From Aquimarina mytili (GTDB taxonomy: Bacteria > Bacteroidota > Bacteroidia > Flavobacteriales > Flavobacteriaceae), in assembly GCF_016735115.1 (NCBI RefSeq), contig NZ_JAERQJ010000001.1:124001-188000 (forward strand): a stretch of DNA of 64,000 nucleotides. Reading direction: 5' to 3'. The first letter of the stretch is position 1. Every line of letters begins with the position of its first letter. The position numbers were made by a program, and so were the translations under genes. Of this stretch, positions 33,408 through 42,228 are shown piece by piece. The notes beneath the pieces were generated by a model. That model made no database searches and was not told where the DNA came from. It saw nothing but the letters and a program-made list of their open reading frames with translations.

Positions 33408-33908
33408 TTATTGTTTAAGACATTTTTTAATGAGTTTATAAGCCCAGTCGTAATGACTAGAAGTTGCTGAAATAAGGTATGAAGCTAATGATGTTGTGCC
33501 TGTCCATGTGTACCTTCTTTTTTCAAATAACTCTTTTTCGGTGTGGTGATTTATTATTTCTTGTAATTCTTCAAAAGATTTTTCGAGTAGGATTTTCACC
33601 TCTTCAAAATTAATTTCCTGATATTTTTTCCATATGTCTTTATTAAGTTCAGGGGTGGTTTTCCAAGTGTATCCTTTTGCTGGCATATCGGGTTTTTCTC
33701 CTGTCATTCCAACAGTATACCAATCGAACATCATAATATGCCAGTGATGAAGATGAGCCAATACATCTCTGACGTTTCGGTTTAAATATCCTTTGGGAAA
33801 TTCGGTTTTTAGCTTTTCTTCAGAGAGTGAATTGATATAATTCCATAAGTTTTTATAATTCTGATTGCTTACGCTTAGTAATTCATTTTTGGTTTTTGGT
33901 CTTGGCAT
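33408..33908 (-). CDS. ClbS/DfsB-family four-helix-bundle protein
   Basis: 166 residues with the DinB-like layout of ClbS/DfsB: KTKNELLSVSNQNYKNLW, RNVRDVLAHLHHWHIMMFDWY (metal-type His), KGYTWKTTPELN and TSSHYDWAYKLIKKC at the end. ClbS protects cells from colibactin; DfsB-type proteins have unknown roles. It follows an FNR-type promoter, so it is likely induced at low oxygen, and it is followed by the lipoprotein gene. Confidence 0.85.
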   Translation of the reverse strand: MPRPKTKNELLSVSNQNYKNLWNYINSLSEEKLKTEFPKGYLNRNVRDVLAHLHHWHIMMFDWYTVGMTGEKPDMPAKGYTWKTTPELNKDIWKKYQEINFEEVKILLEKSFEELQEIINHHTEKELFEKRRYTWTGTTSLASYLISATSSHYDWAYKLIKKCLKQ

Positions 33909-33930
33909 TTTTTTAGGTTTGAGCTATGTA

Positions 33931-33973
33931 TAAATGTAACAGAGATCCAACGAAAAAAATATGATATTGATCA
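33931..33973 (-). promoter_or_regulatory. FNR-type promoter of the DfsB-like gene
   Basis: TGAT-ATTG-ATCA at 33962-33973 and TACATTTA on the minus strand at 33938-33931, gap 23 nt; the ATG at 33908 is about 20 nt further. Confidence 0.68.
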
Positions 33974-33987
33974 GTAACCATAATAAT

Positions 33988-34015
33988 AAAGGTGAGATCA
34001 GAAGACCTCACCTTT
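33988..34015 (-). terminator. Terminator of the small membrane protein gene
   Basis: AAAGGTGAG (33988-33996) pairs with CTCACCTTT (34007-34015), 10-nt loop. It lies 23 bp after the minus-strand gene stop at 34038. Confidence 0.6.
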
Positions 34016-34037
34016 TGCTATTTATATATGAGTGTGA

Positions 34038-34322
34038 TTAATAAAGTCCGTTACCAAGAATAATCAACGTATTTACGACCAAACTGGCGATTAATAGATC
34101 TAATACTAGTTTGGGTTTTTGAACGGTTAAAATTGCAGCATTATGGGCACTACAAACAACAACACTTAAAAAAACCAGAAACATTTGGATCGTGCTATTT
34201 CCATTAAGTAATGTTGCCATAATAGCAATAGAACCTAAACAAGTAGAAGCGATAATTGCAAGAGCAGAGTATCCGATATAATTTTCTGAAAAGTCAGCAT
34301 TTATTTTAGCATATAGTGTCAT
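34038..34322 (-). CDS. Small membrane protein, unknown
   Basis: 94 residues with three hydrophobic segments (about 18-40, 45-62, 70-92) and a short polar N-terminus. No named family. An FNR-type promoter lies upstream. The context is stress proteins of a respiratory regulon. Confidence 0.65.
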   Translation of the reverse strand: MTLYAKINADFSENYIGYSALAIIASTCLGSIAIMATLLNGNSTIQMFLVFLSVVVCSAHNAAILTVQKPKLVLDLLIASLVVNTLIILGNGLY

Positions 34323-34345
34323 AGTATTTGTTTTTTAATTTGAAG

Positions 34346-34388
34346 TAAAAGTAGTAGTCAGGGATTTTCTAAAATATGAGAAATATCA
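34346..34388 (-). promoter_or_regulatory. FNR-type promoter of the small membrane protein
   Basis: TGAG-AAAT-ATCA at 34377-34388 and TACTTTTA on the minus strand at 34353-34346, gap 23 nt. The palindrome overlaps the end of the TerB-like gene (ends 34386). Confidence 0.5.
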
Positions 34389-34790
34389 GTTTTCAAAAGT
34401 GAGCTTCAATTTTCCCAGCATAATTAATTCAGATTTATTTTTCCCAGAAAAAGCCCCAGCGATAGTATTGGCAGTTTCCCAAATTAGTTGTTTGATACGC
34501 TCAGAGAAACGAGGTTTATGTTGGTTATAGAAGGATTCAAATTCTTGAAAACAGGATTCTGCAGTAGGAGTTTCATAATCCATCCAATCAAAAACAATTT
34601 CGATCTGAAAAGCTGCATCTACACCAAACTCATCTACTACATCATCTACTTGCAGCCATTTCGATTTTACAATTTTTCTCAAAGAATCATATTCTGATTC
34701 CCGAACTACTTTATCAGAAGCGGCGATGGCATAGAATAATTTTCCGAGGTTTTGATAAAATTTGATTCCTATATTTTGAGTGATGTTCAT
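34386..34790 (-). CDS. TerB-like protein
   Basis: 134 residues, all-helical, resembling TerB/tellurite-resistance-type bundles: NLGKLFYAIAASDKVVRESEY with the acidic metal-like site and FDWMDYETPTAESCFQEF. No signal peptide. TerB-like domains bind metal ions and serve stress roles; this copy is unlike the tellurite operon type. A minus-strand FNR-type promoter lies at 34817-34859. Confidence 0.65.
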   Translation of the reverse strand: MNITQNIGIKFYQNLGKLFYAIAASDKVVRESEYDSLRKIVKSKWLQVDDVVDEFGVDAAFQIEIVFDWMDYETPTAESCFQEFESFYNQHKPRFSERIKQLIWETANTIAGAFSGKNKSELIMLGKLKLTFEN

Positions 34791-34816
34791 AATATCGTTT
34801 TTAATGATTTATAACA

Positions 34817-34891
34817 TAAAATTAAGGGGTTTATAACAAGAATTTTATGATATTGGTCAGTTCTGGTAATAAACCAAAATCCGTACATTTG
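34817..34891. promoter_or_regulatory. Bidirectional FNR-type promoter: PAS kinase (+) and TerB-like gene (-)
   Basis: One palindrome, TGAT-ATTG-GTCA at 34848-34859. On the plus strand TACATTTG at 34884-34891 (gap 24 nt) leads almost directly into the ATG at 34896. On the minus strand TAATTTTA at 34824-34817 has the 23-nt gap and serves the TerB-like gene. The site implies that the PAS kinase-regulator pair is under the same control as its putative targets. Confidence 0.7.
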
Positions 34892-34895
34892 AATA

Positions 34896-36131
34896 ATGAA
34901 AGTTTTTGAAAAACAAAGCAATGTTTTTAGGATATTATCCGAGGCCGTTTCTGAGGGGATTATTGTAGTAAACAAAGATCAGATTGTGGTTGCTACCAAT
35001 GGATCGGCTAATGAAATCTTTGGATATGATGAAGAGGAACTTTTGGGAAAACCTCTAAATACATTAATACCTCAAAAGTACCACCATAGTCATAGTGGTC
35101 ATTTTGAAAATTTTGTGAAACATAGTGAGAAACGCCATATGGGGCGTGGAAGAGATCTTTATGGAGTTCGAAAAGATGGAACCGAATTTCCTTTAGAAGC
35201 GGGTCTTAATCCATTTACTATATATGATAATAATTATGTTATGGCTTTGGTGATTGATATCACAGAGCGAAAAGAACATGAAAAGAAAATACAGGAGTTA
35301 AACGCAGTACTCGAGCACAAAGTAGAAGAACGTACCGAGGAATTGCACCGTACAATCCAGGAGTTAAAAGAAGAAGTAAAACTTCGTAAGGAAGCAGAAG
35401 CCAAAGCCAAAGAATCATTAAAAAAAGAACGTGATCTTAACGAATTAAAAACGAAGTTTTTATCAATGGTTTCTCATGAGTTTAAAACACCATTAGGAGG
35501 GATTCTTACATCGGCAACTTTAATAGGAAAATATACTAAAGAAGAACAACAAGAAAAAAGAGACAAGCATCTTAATACCATTAAAAATAAGGTGAAATAC
35601 CTGGATAATATTCTTACCGATTTTTTATCTGTTGAGCGATTAGAAACAGGTAAAGTAAGTTATAAATTTAGTCAGTTCCCACTGAGTAAAGTAATCAATG
35701 AGGTAGTATATAATGCCAATATGTTACTTAAAGATGGACAAAGAATCAACTACCCAAATGATATCGATGAGTATACAATTGAGTTTGATGAAAAGATCTT
35801 AGAATTGATATTGTCAAATCTAATTAATAATGCTATAAAGTATTCTAGCGAGAATACGATAATAGATTTGCAAGTAAACTTTGAAAAAGACGTTCTTATA
35901 TTTAAGGTTATAGATCAAGGTCGGGGAATCCCTAAAAAAGAACAAGAGTTTATTTTTAAACGATATTTCAGGGCAGAAAATGCCTTGCTAGACCAAGGAA
36001 CTGGAATAGGATTAAACATAGTTAAAAATCACTTAGAAAACCTTGGAGGGACTATTACATTTACTAGTCATGAAAATCAAGGCTCTATATTTATTGTTAA
36101 AATACCAATAGTAAACAATCACAAAAAATGA
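34896..36131 (+). CDS. PAS-domain sensor histidine kinase, FixL-like
   Basis: 411 residues, no membrane span, so cytosolic. The PAS domain at about 8-125 has the FixL-like pattern: Y62, H63, H66 and G68 in QKYHHSHSGHF, and GRGRDLYGVRKDGTEFP. H66 aligns with the heme His of rhizobial FixL and R86 with its distal Arg, but these residues occur in many PAS domains without heme, so oxygen sensing is only possible. A coiled coil (about 125-180) leads to H194 in MVSHEFKTPLGG, then an ATPase domain with NLINNAIKYS, DQGRGIPKK and GTGIGLNIVKNH. It overlaps the regulator by 4 bp. The ATG may start a leaderless mRNA. Confidence 0.9.
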   Translation: MKVFEKQSNVFRILSEAVSEGIIVVNKDQIVVATNGSANEIFGYDEEELLGKPLNTLIPQKYHHSHSGHFENFVKHSEKRHMGRGRDLYGVRKDGTEFPLEAGLNPFTIYDNNYVMALVIDITERKEHEKKIQELNAVLEHKVEERTEELHRTIQELKEEVKLRKEAEAKAKESLKKERDLNELKTKFLSMVSHEFKTPLGGILTSATLIGKYTKEEQQEKRDKHLNTIKNKVKYLDNILTDFLSVERLETGKVSYKFSQFPLSKVINEVVYNANMLLKDGQRINYPNDIDEYTIEFDEKILELILSNLINNAIKYSSENTIIDLQVNFEKDVLIFKVIDQGRGIPKKEQEFIFKRYFRAENALLDQGTGIGLNIVKNHLENLGGTITFTSHENQGSIFIVKIPIVNNHKK

Positions 36132-37189
36132 TGAAAACCATTCTATTAATTGAAGATGACGTTGCCCTTAGAGAAAACACTGCCGAGTTATTAGAACTTT
36201 CAGATTATAATGTAATTACTGCTCCAAACGGAAAGATTGGAATCATAAAAGCAAAAGAAGAAAAACCTGATATTGTTGTTTGTGATATTATGATGCCCGA
36301 GGTTGATGGTTATGGAGTTTTAGAGGCATTATCTCATGATAAAAATACCAACCAAATTCCTTTTATATTCTTATCAGCAAAAACAGAACATAAAGAAGTA
36401 CGAAAAGGGATGGATTTAGGAGCCGATGATTATCTTACTAAACCATTTGAGGAAGAAGAATTACTAAGTGCGATAGAAAGTCGGTTGGCCAAAGCTCAGA
36501 TCATCGCTAGTCTACTTGATGAGTATAATAATCAACCCAAAGAGGATAAAAAAGAGGATGGACTTAGAAACCTTCATGAACTCAAGAATTTTTTTGATGA
36601 TCATGGAGAGATCGCCGAATATAAAAAAGGAAAAATAATTTATAAAGAAGGTGAACATTCAAACAAGATTTATCTAATTCTAAAAGGTGTAATCAAATCT
36701 CATAAGATGGATGAAAATGGTAAAGAGTTGATTACAGCATTATACAAGGCCGATGATTTTCTGGGGTTTACTTCATTTACAGATAATGTCCCATATCAAG
36801 AATCCGCCACAGCAGTCGAGGATGCCCAATTGGCAGGAATATCTAAGAGCAATCTAAAGGATATTTTAGACAAGAGTAAAAATATTTCTCTGGAGTTAAT
36901 GGAGTTGCTTACTGATAACCTATCAGAAATAAAAGACCAATTACTACAAATGGCGTATAGTTCGGTGCGAAAAAAAACCGCACAAACTATTCTTCAATTT
37001 GCACAAGTGCTTAATAAAAAGCCCGAAGATAATATCAAAATTTCTCGTAACGATTTGGCAAGTGTTGCGGGAATAGCCACAGAGAGTTTGATAAGGACTC
37101 TATCGAGTTTCAAAAAAGACGGTTTAATAGATATAGAAGGGCGTAATATAAAAATCCTCGATTTGGCAGGTCTTCAACTAGTTGAATAA
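36128..37189 (+). CDS. Response regulator fused to a CRP/FNR transcription factor (REC-CRP)
   Basis: 353 residues. Receiver domain at about 3-120: D10/D11, phospho-acceptor D53 in VVCDIMMPEVDG, the SAKTEHKEVRKG segment and K in YLTKPFEEE. A cyclic-nucleotide-binding type fold follows (about 150-265), then a CRP winged helix (about 290-345) whose recognition helix has E319 and R323 (ESLIR), equal to the Glu and Arg that contact TGA in FNR and CRP. No cysteines lie in the CRP part, so it cannot hold an FNR iron-sulfur cluster; phosphorylation by the adjacent PAS kinase is the likely switch. It is the best candidate in the window to bind the FNR-type sites. Confidence 0.93.
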   Translation: MMKTILLIEDDVALRENTAELLELSDYNVITAPNGKIGIIKAKEEKPDIVVCDIMMPEVDGYGVLEALSHDKNTNQIPFIFLSAKTEHKEVRKGMDLGADDYLTKPFEEEELLSAIESRLAKAQIIASLLDEYNNQPKEDKKEDGLRNLHELKNFFDDHGEIAEYKKGKIIYKEGEHSNKIYLILKGVIKSHKMDENGKELITALYKADDFLGFTSFTDNVPYQESATAVEDAQLAGISKSNLKDILDKSKNISLELMELLTDNLSEIKDQLLQMAYSSVRKKTAQTILQFAQVLNKKPEDNIKISRNDLASVAGIATESLIRTLSSFKKDGLIDIEGRNIKILDLAGLQLVE

Positions 37190-37210
37190 AAAACAATTCC
37201 AGAGGTAAAC

Positions 37211-37253
37211 TGATTTTTATCATACTTTTCATCAAAGCATCCTGATACATTTG
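37211..37253 (+). promoter_or_regulatory. FNR-type promoter of Usp and hemN
   Basis: TGAT-TTTT-ATCA at 37211-37222 and perfect TACATTTG at 37246-37253, gap 23 nt; the ATG of the Usp gene is about 20 nt further. Confidence 0.72.
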
Positions 37254-37271
37254 TTGTATTAGAAAGTATTA

Positions 37272-38114
37272 ATGATGAAGAATATTCTAATTCCGACAGA
37301 TTTTTCTGAAAATTCGTGGAATGCCATCCTCTATGCATTATCATTTTTTAAAAAGATGCGGTGTAATTTCTATGTGTTACATGTTTCGCCGTATAATGAA
37401 ATGATTGGTAGAGCACCATTTCATGAGACAAAAGATACCATTCTGGAAAACATCACGCATACAGACCATGAGCATATGCAATTACTGCTCAAAAAAATCC
37501 AAAAATTACCATTAAATCCAAAACATCGTTTTTTTACGCTTAATGAGTATGTGTTTTTTATTGATGCGATTAGAAAACAGGTAGAGGATAAAGAAATTGA
37601 TTTTATCGTGATGGGTACAAAAGGAGCTTCTGGACTTAAGGAAAAAACAATAGGAAGCAACACAGGTGATGTGATAACCAAAGTAAAATGTCCAGTTTTA
37701 GTAATTCCAGAAAAAGCTAAGTATACCAAACCAAAAGAAATTGCTTTTCCTACAGATTACAACTTGTTATATAAAAGTAGAATATTAAATACGATAACGA
37801 GTGTTTTATCTATAAATAGTGCTGCTCTTAGAATACTTCATATTGCCAAAAAAGAACAAGAACTTACTGATTTACAAAAAAAGAATAAGAGCTTTCTTGA
37901 TGATTATCTAGAAGATGATATCGAGCATAGCTTTCATTTTTTATCTAATCCAAATATTGAAGAAGCAGTACAATGTTTTGTAGAGAGTAGAAATATAGAT
38001 ATGATCACAATGATTGCCAAAAACCTTAATTTTTTTCAACGTATTTTATTTCACCCTATTGTAGAAAAGATAAGCTATCATACCGATGTACCGTTCTTGG
38101 TATTGCATGAATAG
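37272..38114 (+). CDS. Universal stress protein with degenerate second domain
   Basis: 280 residues from ATG 37272 (the next codon is also ATG and could serve). The first Usp domain (about 1-145) starts ILIPTDFSENSWNAILYAL and has the motif GTKGASGLKEKTIGSNTGDV. The second (about 150-280) keeps the fold but lacks the glycine loop, with only VESRNIDMITMIAKN at the equivalent place. It lies between the regulator and hemN with no hairpin before hemN, so usp and hemN are likely one transcript. Confidence 0.92.
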   Translation: MMKNILIPTDFSENSWNAILYALSFFKKMRCNFYVLHVSPYNEMIGRAPFHETKDTILENITHTDHEHMQLLLKKIQKLPLNPKHRFFTLNEYVFFIDAIRKQVEDKEIDFIVMGTKGASGLKEKTIGSNTGDVITKVKCPVLVIPEKAKYTKPKEIAFPTDYNLLYKSRILNTITSVLSINSAALRILHIAKKEQELTDLQKKNKSFLDDYLEDDIEHSFHFLSNPNIEEAVQCFVESRNIDMITMIAKNLNFFQRILFHPIVEKISYHTDVPFLVLHE

Positions 38115-38155
38115 AAAAACTCAGATAAATAACAAAAAACTCAAAAAATAATTCA

Positions 38156-39520
38156 ATGTGCTCAAGCTTAGTTCATAAATATAATATACCAGGACCGCGA
38201 TATACAAGCTATCCTACTGTACCATATTGGGATATTAATACATTTTCATTAAAGAATTGGACAACATCTATCAAGAAATCATTTGCAGAAAGCAATGATT
38301 CTGAAGGCATAAGTCTATATATACATCTTCCATTTTGTGAGAGCATGTGTACGTTTTGTGGTTGCCATAAAAGGATTACAAAACGTCATGATGTAGAAAT
38401 ACCCTATATCCATACCGTATTGAAAGAATGGCGATTATACACTAATCTTTTTAACACTAGACCTAAAATCAAAGAATTACATCTCGGTGGTGGCACCCCT
38501 ACTTTTTTTTCTCCTAAGAACCTGGAATACCTGATCAATGGGATTTTTAGATTGGCCGAAAAATCCGAAGATTGTGAGTTTAGTTTTGAAGGACATCCTA
38601 ATAATACAACAAGAGAACATTTACAAGCTCTTTATAATGTTGGTTTTAGAAGGGTTAGTTTTGGCGTACAAGATTATAACGAAACTGTACAAAAAGCTAT
38701 TCATCGAATACAACCTTTTGAAAATGTAAGATATACTACAGAAGCAGCTAGAGAAATTGGGTTTACTTCAGTAGGTCATGATATTATTTTTGGGCTTCCT
38801 TTTCAGAAACAAGAAGCAGTTGTTGAAACAATTCTAAAAACCAAAGAATTAATGCCAGATCGGTTGGCATTTTATAGTTATGCACATGTACCCTGGCAAA
38901 AGGGAAATGGGCAACGAGGCTTTAAAGAATCAAACTTACCCACAGCTGAAGAAAAAAGAAAACAATATGAAACAGGTAAGAAATTACTATCAGAAGTAGG
39001 TTATGTTGAAATAGGAATGGATCATTTTGCACTACCAAACGACTCATTATACACCTCTATGAAATATAAAACGTTACATCGTAATTTTATGGGGTATACT
39101 GCATCTAAGACCCAAATGATGATTGGTTTAGGTGCATCTTCTATAAGTGATAGTTGGTATGGTTTTGCACAAAACGCAAAAAATATAGAAAAGTATCAAC
39201 ATTTGGTTGACGAAGGTATAATTCCAGTATACAGAGGTCATATGTTAACTCAAGAAGATGAAATTATAAGGAAACATATCTTAAATTTAATGTGTCATTT
39301 TGAAACCAACTGGAAAGATGATGAATTATATTTTAAGGAGCTGCCTGAAGTAATTGAAAATTTGAGAGAGTTAGAAGCAGATAATTTATTAGAAATTCAA
39401 GAGGATTCTTTAAAAATTACAGACAAAGGGCGTGCTTTTGTACGTAACGTATGTATGGCTTTTGATTTAAGATTACAACGCAATAAACCCGAAACAACAT
39501 TGTTTTCTATGACCGTTTAA
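38156..39520 (+). CDS. hemN: Oxygen-independent coproporphyrinogen III dehydrogenase
   Basis: 454 residues. Starts YNIPGPRYTSYPTVP as in HemN, with the radical-SAM cluster motif CESMCTFCGC (Cx3Cx2C, C59, C63, C66), HLGGGTPTFF near 108 and FGVQDYNETVQKAIHRIQP. The C-terminal domain is present (about 370-454, LNLMCHFETNW). It makes protoporphyrinogen IX without oxygen and provides heme when O2 is low, here for the cbb3 oxidase and Nap cytochromes. It is a true HemN, not the HemW type, judged by length and the second Cys after the triad. It probably depends on the promoter at 37211. Confidence 0.95.
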   Translation: MCSSLVHKYNIPGPRYTSYPTVPYWDINTFSLKNWTTSIKKSFAESNDSEGISLYIHLPFCESMCTFCGCHKRITKRHDVEIPYIHTVLKEWRLYTNLFNTRPKIKELHLGGGTPTFFSPKNLEYLINGIFRLAEKSEDCEFSFEGHPNNTTREHLQALYNVGFRRVSFGVQDYNETVQKAIHRIQPFENVRYTTEAAREIGFTSVGHDIIFGLPFQKQEAVVETILKTKELMPDRLAFYSYAHVPWQKGNGQRGFKESNLPTAEEKRKQYETGKKLLSEVGYVEIGMDHFALPNDSLYTSMKYKTLHRNFMGYTASKTQMMIGLGASSISDSWYGFAQNAKNIEKYQHLVDEGIIPVYRGHMLTQEDEIIRKHILNLMCHFETNWKDDELYFKELPEVIENLRELEADNLLEIQEDSLKITDKGRAFVRNVCMAFDLRLQRNKPETTLFSMTV

Positions 39521-39527
39521 TCTATGA

Positions 39528-40229
39528 TTAATGACATTCAAAATTAGAAGAAACTATTTCTGTAGTTGGTTTTGGCGAAAGGTATGGGATTCCTAATCCC
39601 AGACCACGCACAATGAACAACAAACCTATAATAATTATAAATAGAGGAATAACTTTTTGGACGTGCTTTTGTGCTTTTCCCTTTAAAAAATTACCCGCAT
39701 ATACAGCACTGGTCATTAAAGGGATTGTGCCTAATCCAAAAAGTAACATGTACAGGCTGCTCTCTAAGGCATCGCCATAGGCAATAGCACCAAATACTGC
39801 CATATAAACTAATCCACAAGGTAAAAATCCGTTTAAAAAGCCGATCGTTAAAAAGGTGTCCGGTGTTCTCTTTTTAAGTGCTGTACCCAAAGCACTTTTC
39901 ACCTTAGAAATTAAGATATATATGGGTTTAGTAACGTTATATTTTGTCAAAAAATGAGTTGGGATTAATACGATTAGAATCATTAAAACTCCTATTGTGA
40001 TCGATATGCCTTGTTGGATACCAAAAATTTTAAGGCTTTTTCCTAATAGACCAAAAAACAACCCAATGATGCTATAAGCCAATAATCGACCTAAATGATA
40101 TAGAAATATCTGTAAAAATTTTTGAACACTATTAGATCTGCTTACGGGCAACATAAAAGCAATAGGTCCACACATCCCTATGCAGTGAAAACTACCTAAT
40201 ATACCCAATATGAGTGCAGATGCTAACAT
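39528..40229 (-). CDS. SafE/TauE-type membrane protein of the cbb3 cluster
   Basis: 233 residues, about six spans. The start LGILGSFHCIGMCGPIAFML has the H-C-x3-C-G-P motif of the sulfite exporter TauE/SafE-like proteins that stand next to ccoGH in flavobacteria. GFLNGFLPCGLVYMAV repeats the CG pattern. It may bring metal, perhaps copper, for oxidase assembly. Last gene of the minus-strand cco operon; it converges with hemN with only 7 bp between. Confidence 0.8.
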   Translation of the reverse strand: MLASALILGILGSFHCIGMCGPIAFMLPVSRSNSVQKFLQIFLYHLGRLLAYSIIGLFFGLLGKSLKIFGIQQGISITIGVLMILIVLIPTHFLTKYNVTKPIYILISKVKSALGTALKKRTPDTFLTIGFLNGFLPCGLVYMAVFGAIAYGDALESSLYMLLFGLGTIPLMTSAVYAGNFLKGKAQKHVQKVIPLFIIIIGLLFIVRGLGLGIPYLSPKPTTEIVSSNFECH

Positions 40230-40231
40230 TT

Positions 40232-40678
40232 TTAATATGTAAATGATTTTTTAAACATATAGGAAGTACTCTCGTATTGCCAATCAATAGTAATATTCCA
40301 GCGACCTTCGATCATATATTCATCCTGAATAAGATAAATGTTGTTTTGAAGTGAGATCGGAATTTCGAAATCTAGTTTCTTGTTTGATGGACGGTATAAG
40401 AATATTGTTCCTGAGATTTTATCGAATTTTTTTTCCTCTGGAAAAGTAATGAGCATCCCATAAGAAGTTTTCTTAAGAGTAATATTATTTTTTAGAGCCT
40501 TTGCATTTTTTTCGGCATCGATTTCCTTTTGAAATGCTAGTTCTTCCTTATAATATTCTTCGGTAACCAAATCATGAGAATATTTTTCATTCGTGTTCAT
40601 TTTTATAACAAAATACATTATAAAAGATATGAATCCGATAAATGCAAGTACAATGGCTGTTCCCCAATTTATTTTCAT
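40232..40678 (-). CDS. ccoH: FixH/CcoH oxidase assembly protein
   Basis: 148 residues, one N-terminal membrane span (about 8-26) and a periplasmic domain with YYKEELAFQKEIDAEKNA, the FixH signature, and an Ig-like end (GRWNITIDWQYEST). It helps mature the cbb3 oxidase. Two bases precede the SafE-like gene; 104 bp separate it from ccoG. Confidence 0.9.
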   Translation of the reverse strand: MKINWGTAIVLAFIGFISFIMYFVIKMNTNEKYSHDLVTEEYYKEELAFQKEIDAEKNAKALKNNITLKKTSYGMLITFPEEKKFDKISGTIFLYRPSNKKLDFEIPISLQNNIYLIQDEYMIEGRWNITIDWQYESTSYMFKKSFTY

Positions 40679-40782
40679 TTTTTAAAGTTTTTGAGTATAT
40701 GGATCATGAGTTTTGGAGTAAGAGAGAGGTGGATGTTTTTCAATTCTTCTTTCCGCTCATGGATTCGTATACGATTTAAATA

Positions 40783-42204
40783 TTATCTATAGCTTCTAGG
40801 TCCTAAAAAGGTGGCGGTTGTAGTTTCTATAAGTTTGTTACTACTATACACACCTATTTTTACTTTGTCCTTATCTCCACTTAAAGCAGAAGCATTTACT
40901 TCTATAAATAAGGTACCTTCAGCCAATCCTTGTTTGGGAACCGCGAAGTTTTTATGCGTTACTAATTCGATCGTTCCTTTGTGAGATAATAATTTAAAAT
41001 GAACATCTTCAATTTGTGAAGTAGTTTTATTTACGAGTTTATAAGTATATACATTGCTGATCATATTATTATCTTTTCGTTCATACAGTTGTCCAGGTAA
41101 TCGTAAGATATTAGCTTCAACATCATTTCTTAATAACGACATTCCTAAGAAAACACCCGTAAGAATAATTAGTACAGCACTATACCCTTTTAATCTGGGT
41201 GTAAATTTGAATTTTGCTTTTTTAGCAATATTTTCTTCACTTGCGTATCGTATCAATCCCTTTGGTAGATTTACACTTTCCATCATATGATCACATGCAT
41301 CGATGCATGCGGTACAGTTTACACATTCTAGTTGAGTTCCGTTACGAATATCAATTCCGGTAGGGCAGACATGCACACATTGAAAACAATCTATACAATC
41401 ACCTTTCCCGGTAGAAGGGCGATCTTCATTTTTTTTAAACTTAGCTCTTCCAACTTCTTTCTCTCCTCGTTTATAATCATAGGCAACCACAATAGATTTT
41501 GAATCGAGGAGCACTCCTTGCAATCGGCCATAAGGGCATGCAATAATACAAACCTGCTCTCTAAACCAGGCAAATACAAAATAGAATACAGCCGTAAAAA
41601 TGAGTAATGAAATCAAAGTACTTACGTGGACTAGAGGTCCGTCGATAACATATTGAAGTAATCGATCACTACCAATTAAGTACGCCAAGAATATATTTGC
41701 TATAAGAAAAGAAATGATAAAAAATATGAACCATTTCGTTACTCGTTTTCTTATTTTTTCAGAATTCCAGGGTTGCTTATCCAAACGTATTTGTTTACCG
41801 CGATCCCCTTCGATCCAGTATTCGATTCTTCGAAAAACCATTTCCATAAATATGGTTTGCGGGCAAATCCATCCACAAAAAATTCTTCCGAAGGCTACGG
41901 TAAAAAGTGTAACAAATATGACTCCAATAACCATTGAAATCACAAATAGATGAAAATCTTGAGGCCAGAAAGGAGCTCCAAAAATATTAAATCGACGTTC
42001 TAAAACATTAAAAAGTAGGAATTGGTTACCGTCAATTTTTATAAAAGGAGCCGAGAATAAGAATAGTAACAATGCATAACTCACCCATTTTCGATATTGA
42101 TAAAACCTACCACTTGGCTTTTTGGGATACACCCAGGCACGTTTTCCTTCTTCGTTAACCGTAGCAATCGAATCTCTAAATTTTTCGTTTGTTGGTGTTT
42201 CCAA
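40783..42204 (-). CDS. ccoG: CcoG/FixG membrane-bound ferredoxin
   Basis: 473 residues with several spans at the N-terminal half (FAFGRIFCGWICPQT), polyferredoxin motifs CIDCFQCVHVCPTGIDIRNG and CVNCTACIDACDHM (about 262-310), and a periplasmic C-terminal FixG Ig-like domain. CcoG is a cupric reductase that supplies Cu+ to oxidase assembly. It belongs to the cco operon after ccoP, gap 24 bp. Confidence 0.94.
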   Translation of the reverse strand: METPTNEKFRDSIATVNEEGKRAWVYPKKPSGRFYQYRKWVSYALLLFLFSAPFIKIDGNQFLLFNVLERRFNIFGAPFWPQDFHLFVISMVIGVIFVTLFTVAFGRIFCGWICPQTIFMEMVFRRIEYWIEGDRGKQIRLDKQPWNSEKIRKRVTKWFIFFIISFLIANIFLAYLIGSDRLLQYVIDGPLVHVSTLISLLIFTAVFYFVFAWFREQVCIIACPYGRLQGVLLDSKSIVVAYDYKRGEKEVGRAKFKKNEDRPSTGKGDCIDCFQCVHVCPTGIDIRNGTQLECVNCTACIDACDHMMESVNLPKGLIRYASEENIAKKAKFKFTPRLKGYSAVLIILTGVFLGMSLLRNDVEANILRLPGQLYERKDNNMISNVYTYKLVNKTTSQIEDVHFKLLSHKGTIELVTHKNFAVPKQGLAEGTLFIEVNASALSGDKDKVKIGVYSSNKLIETTTATFLGPRSYR

Positions 42205-42228
42205 TGGGTTTTGTTTAGAATTATAGAA

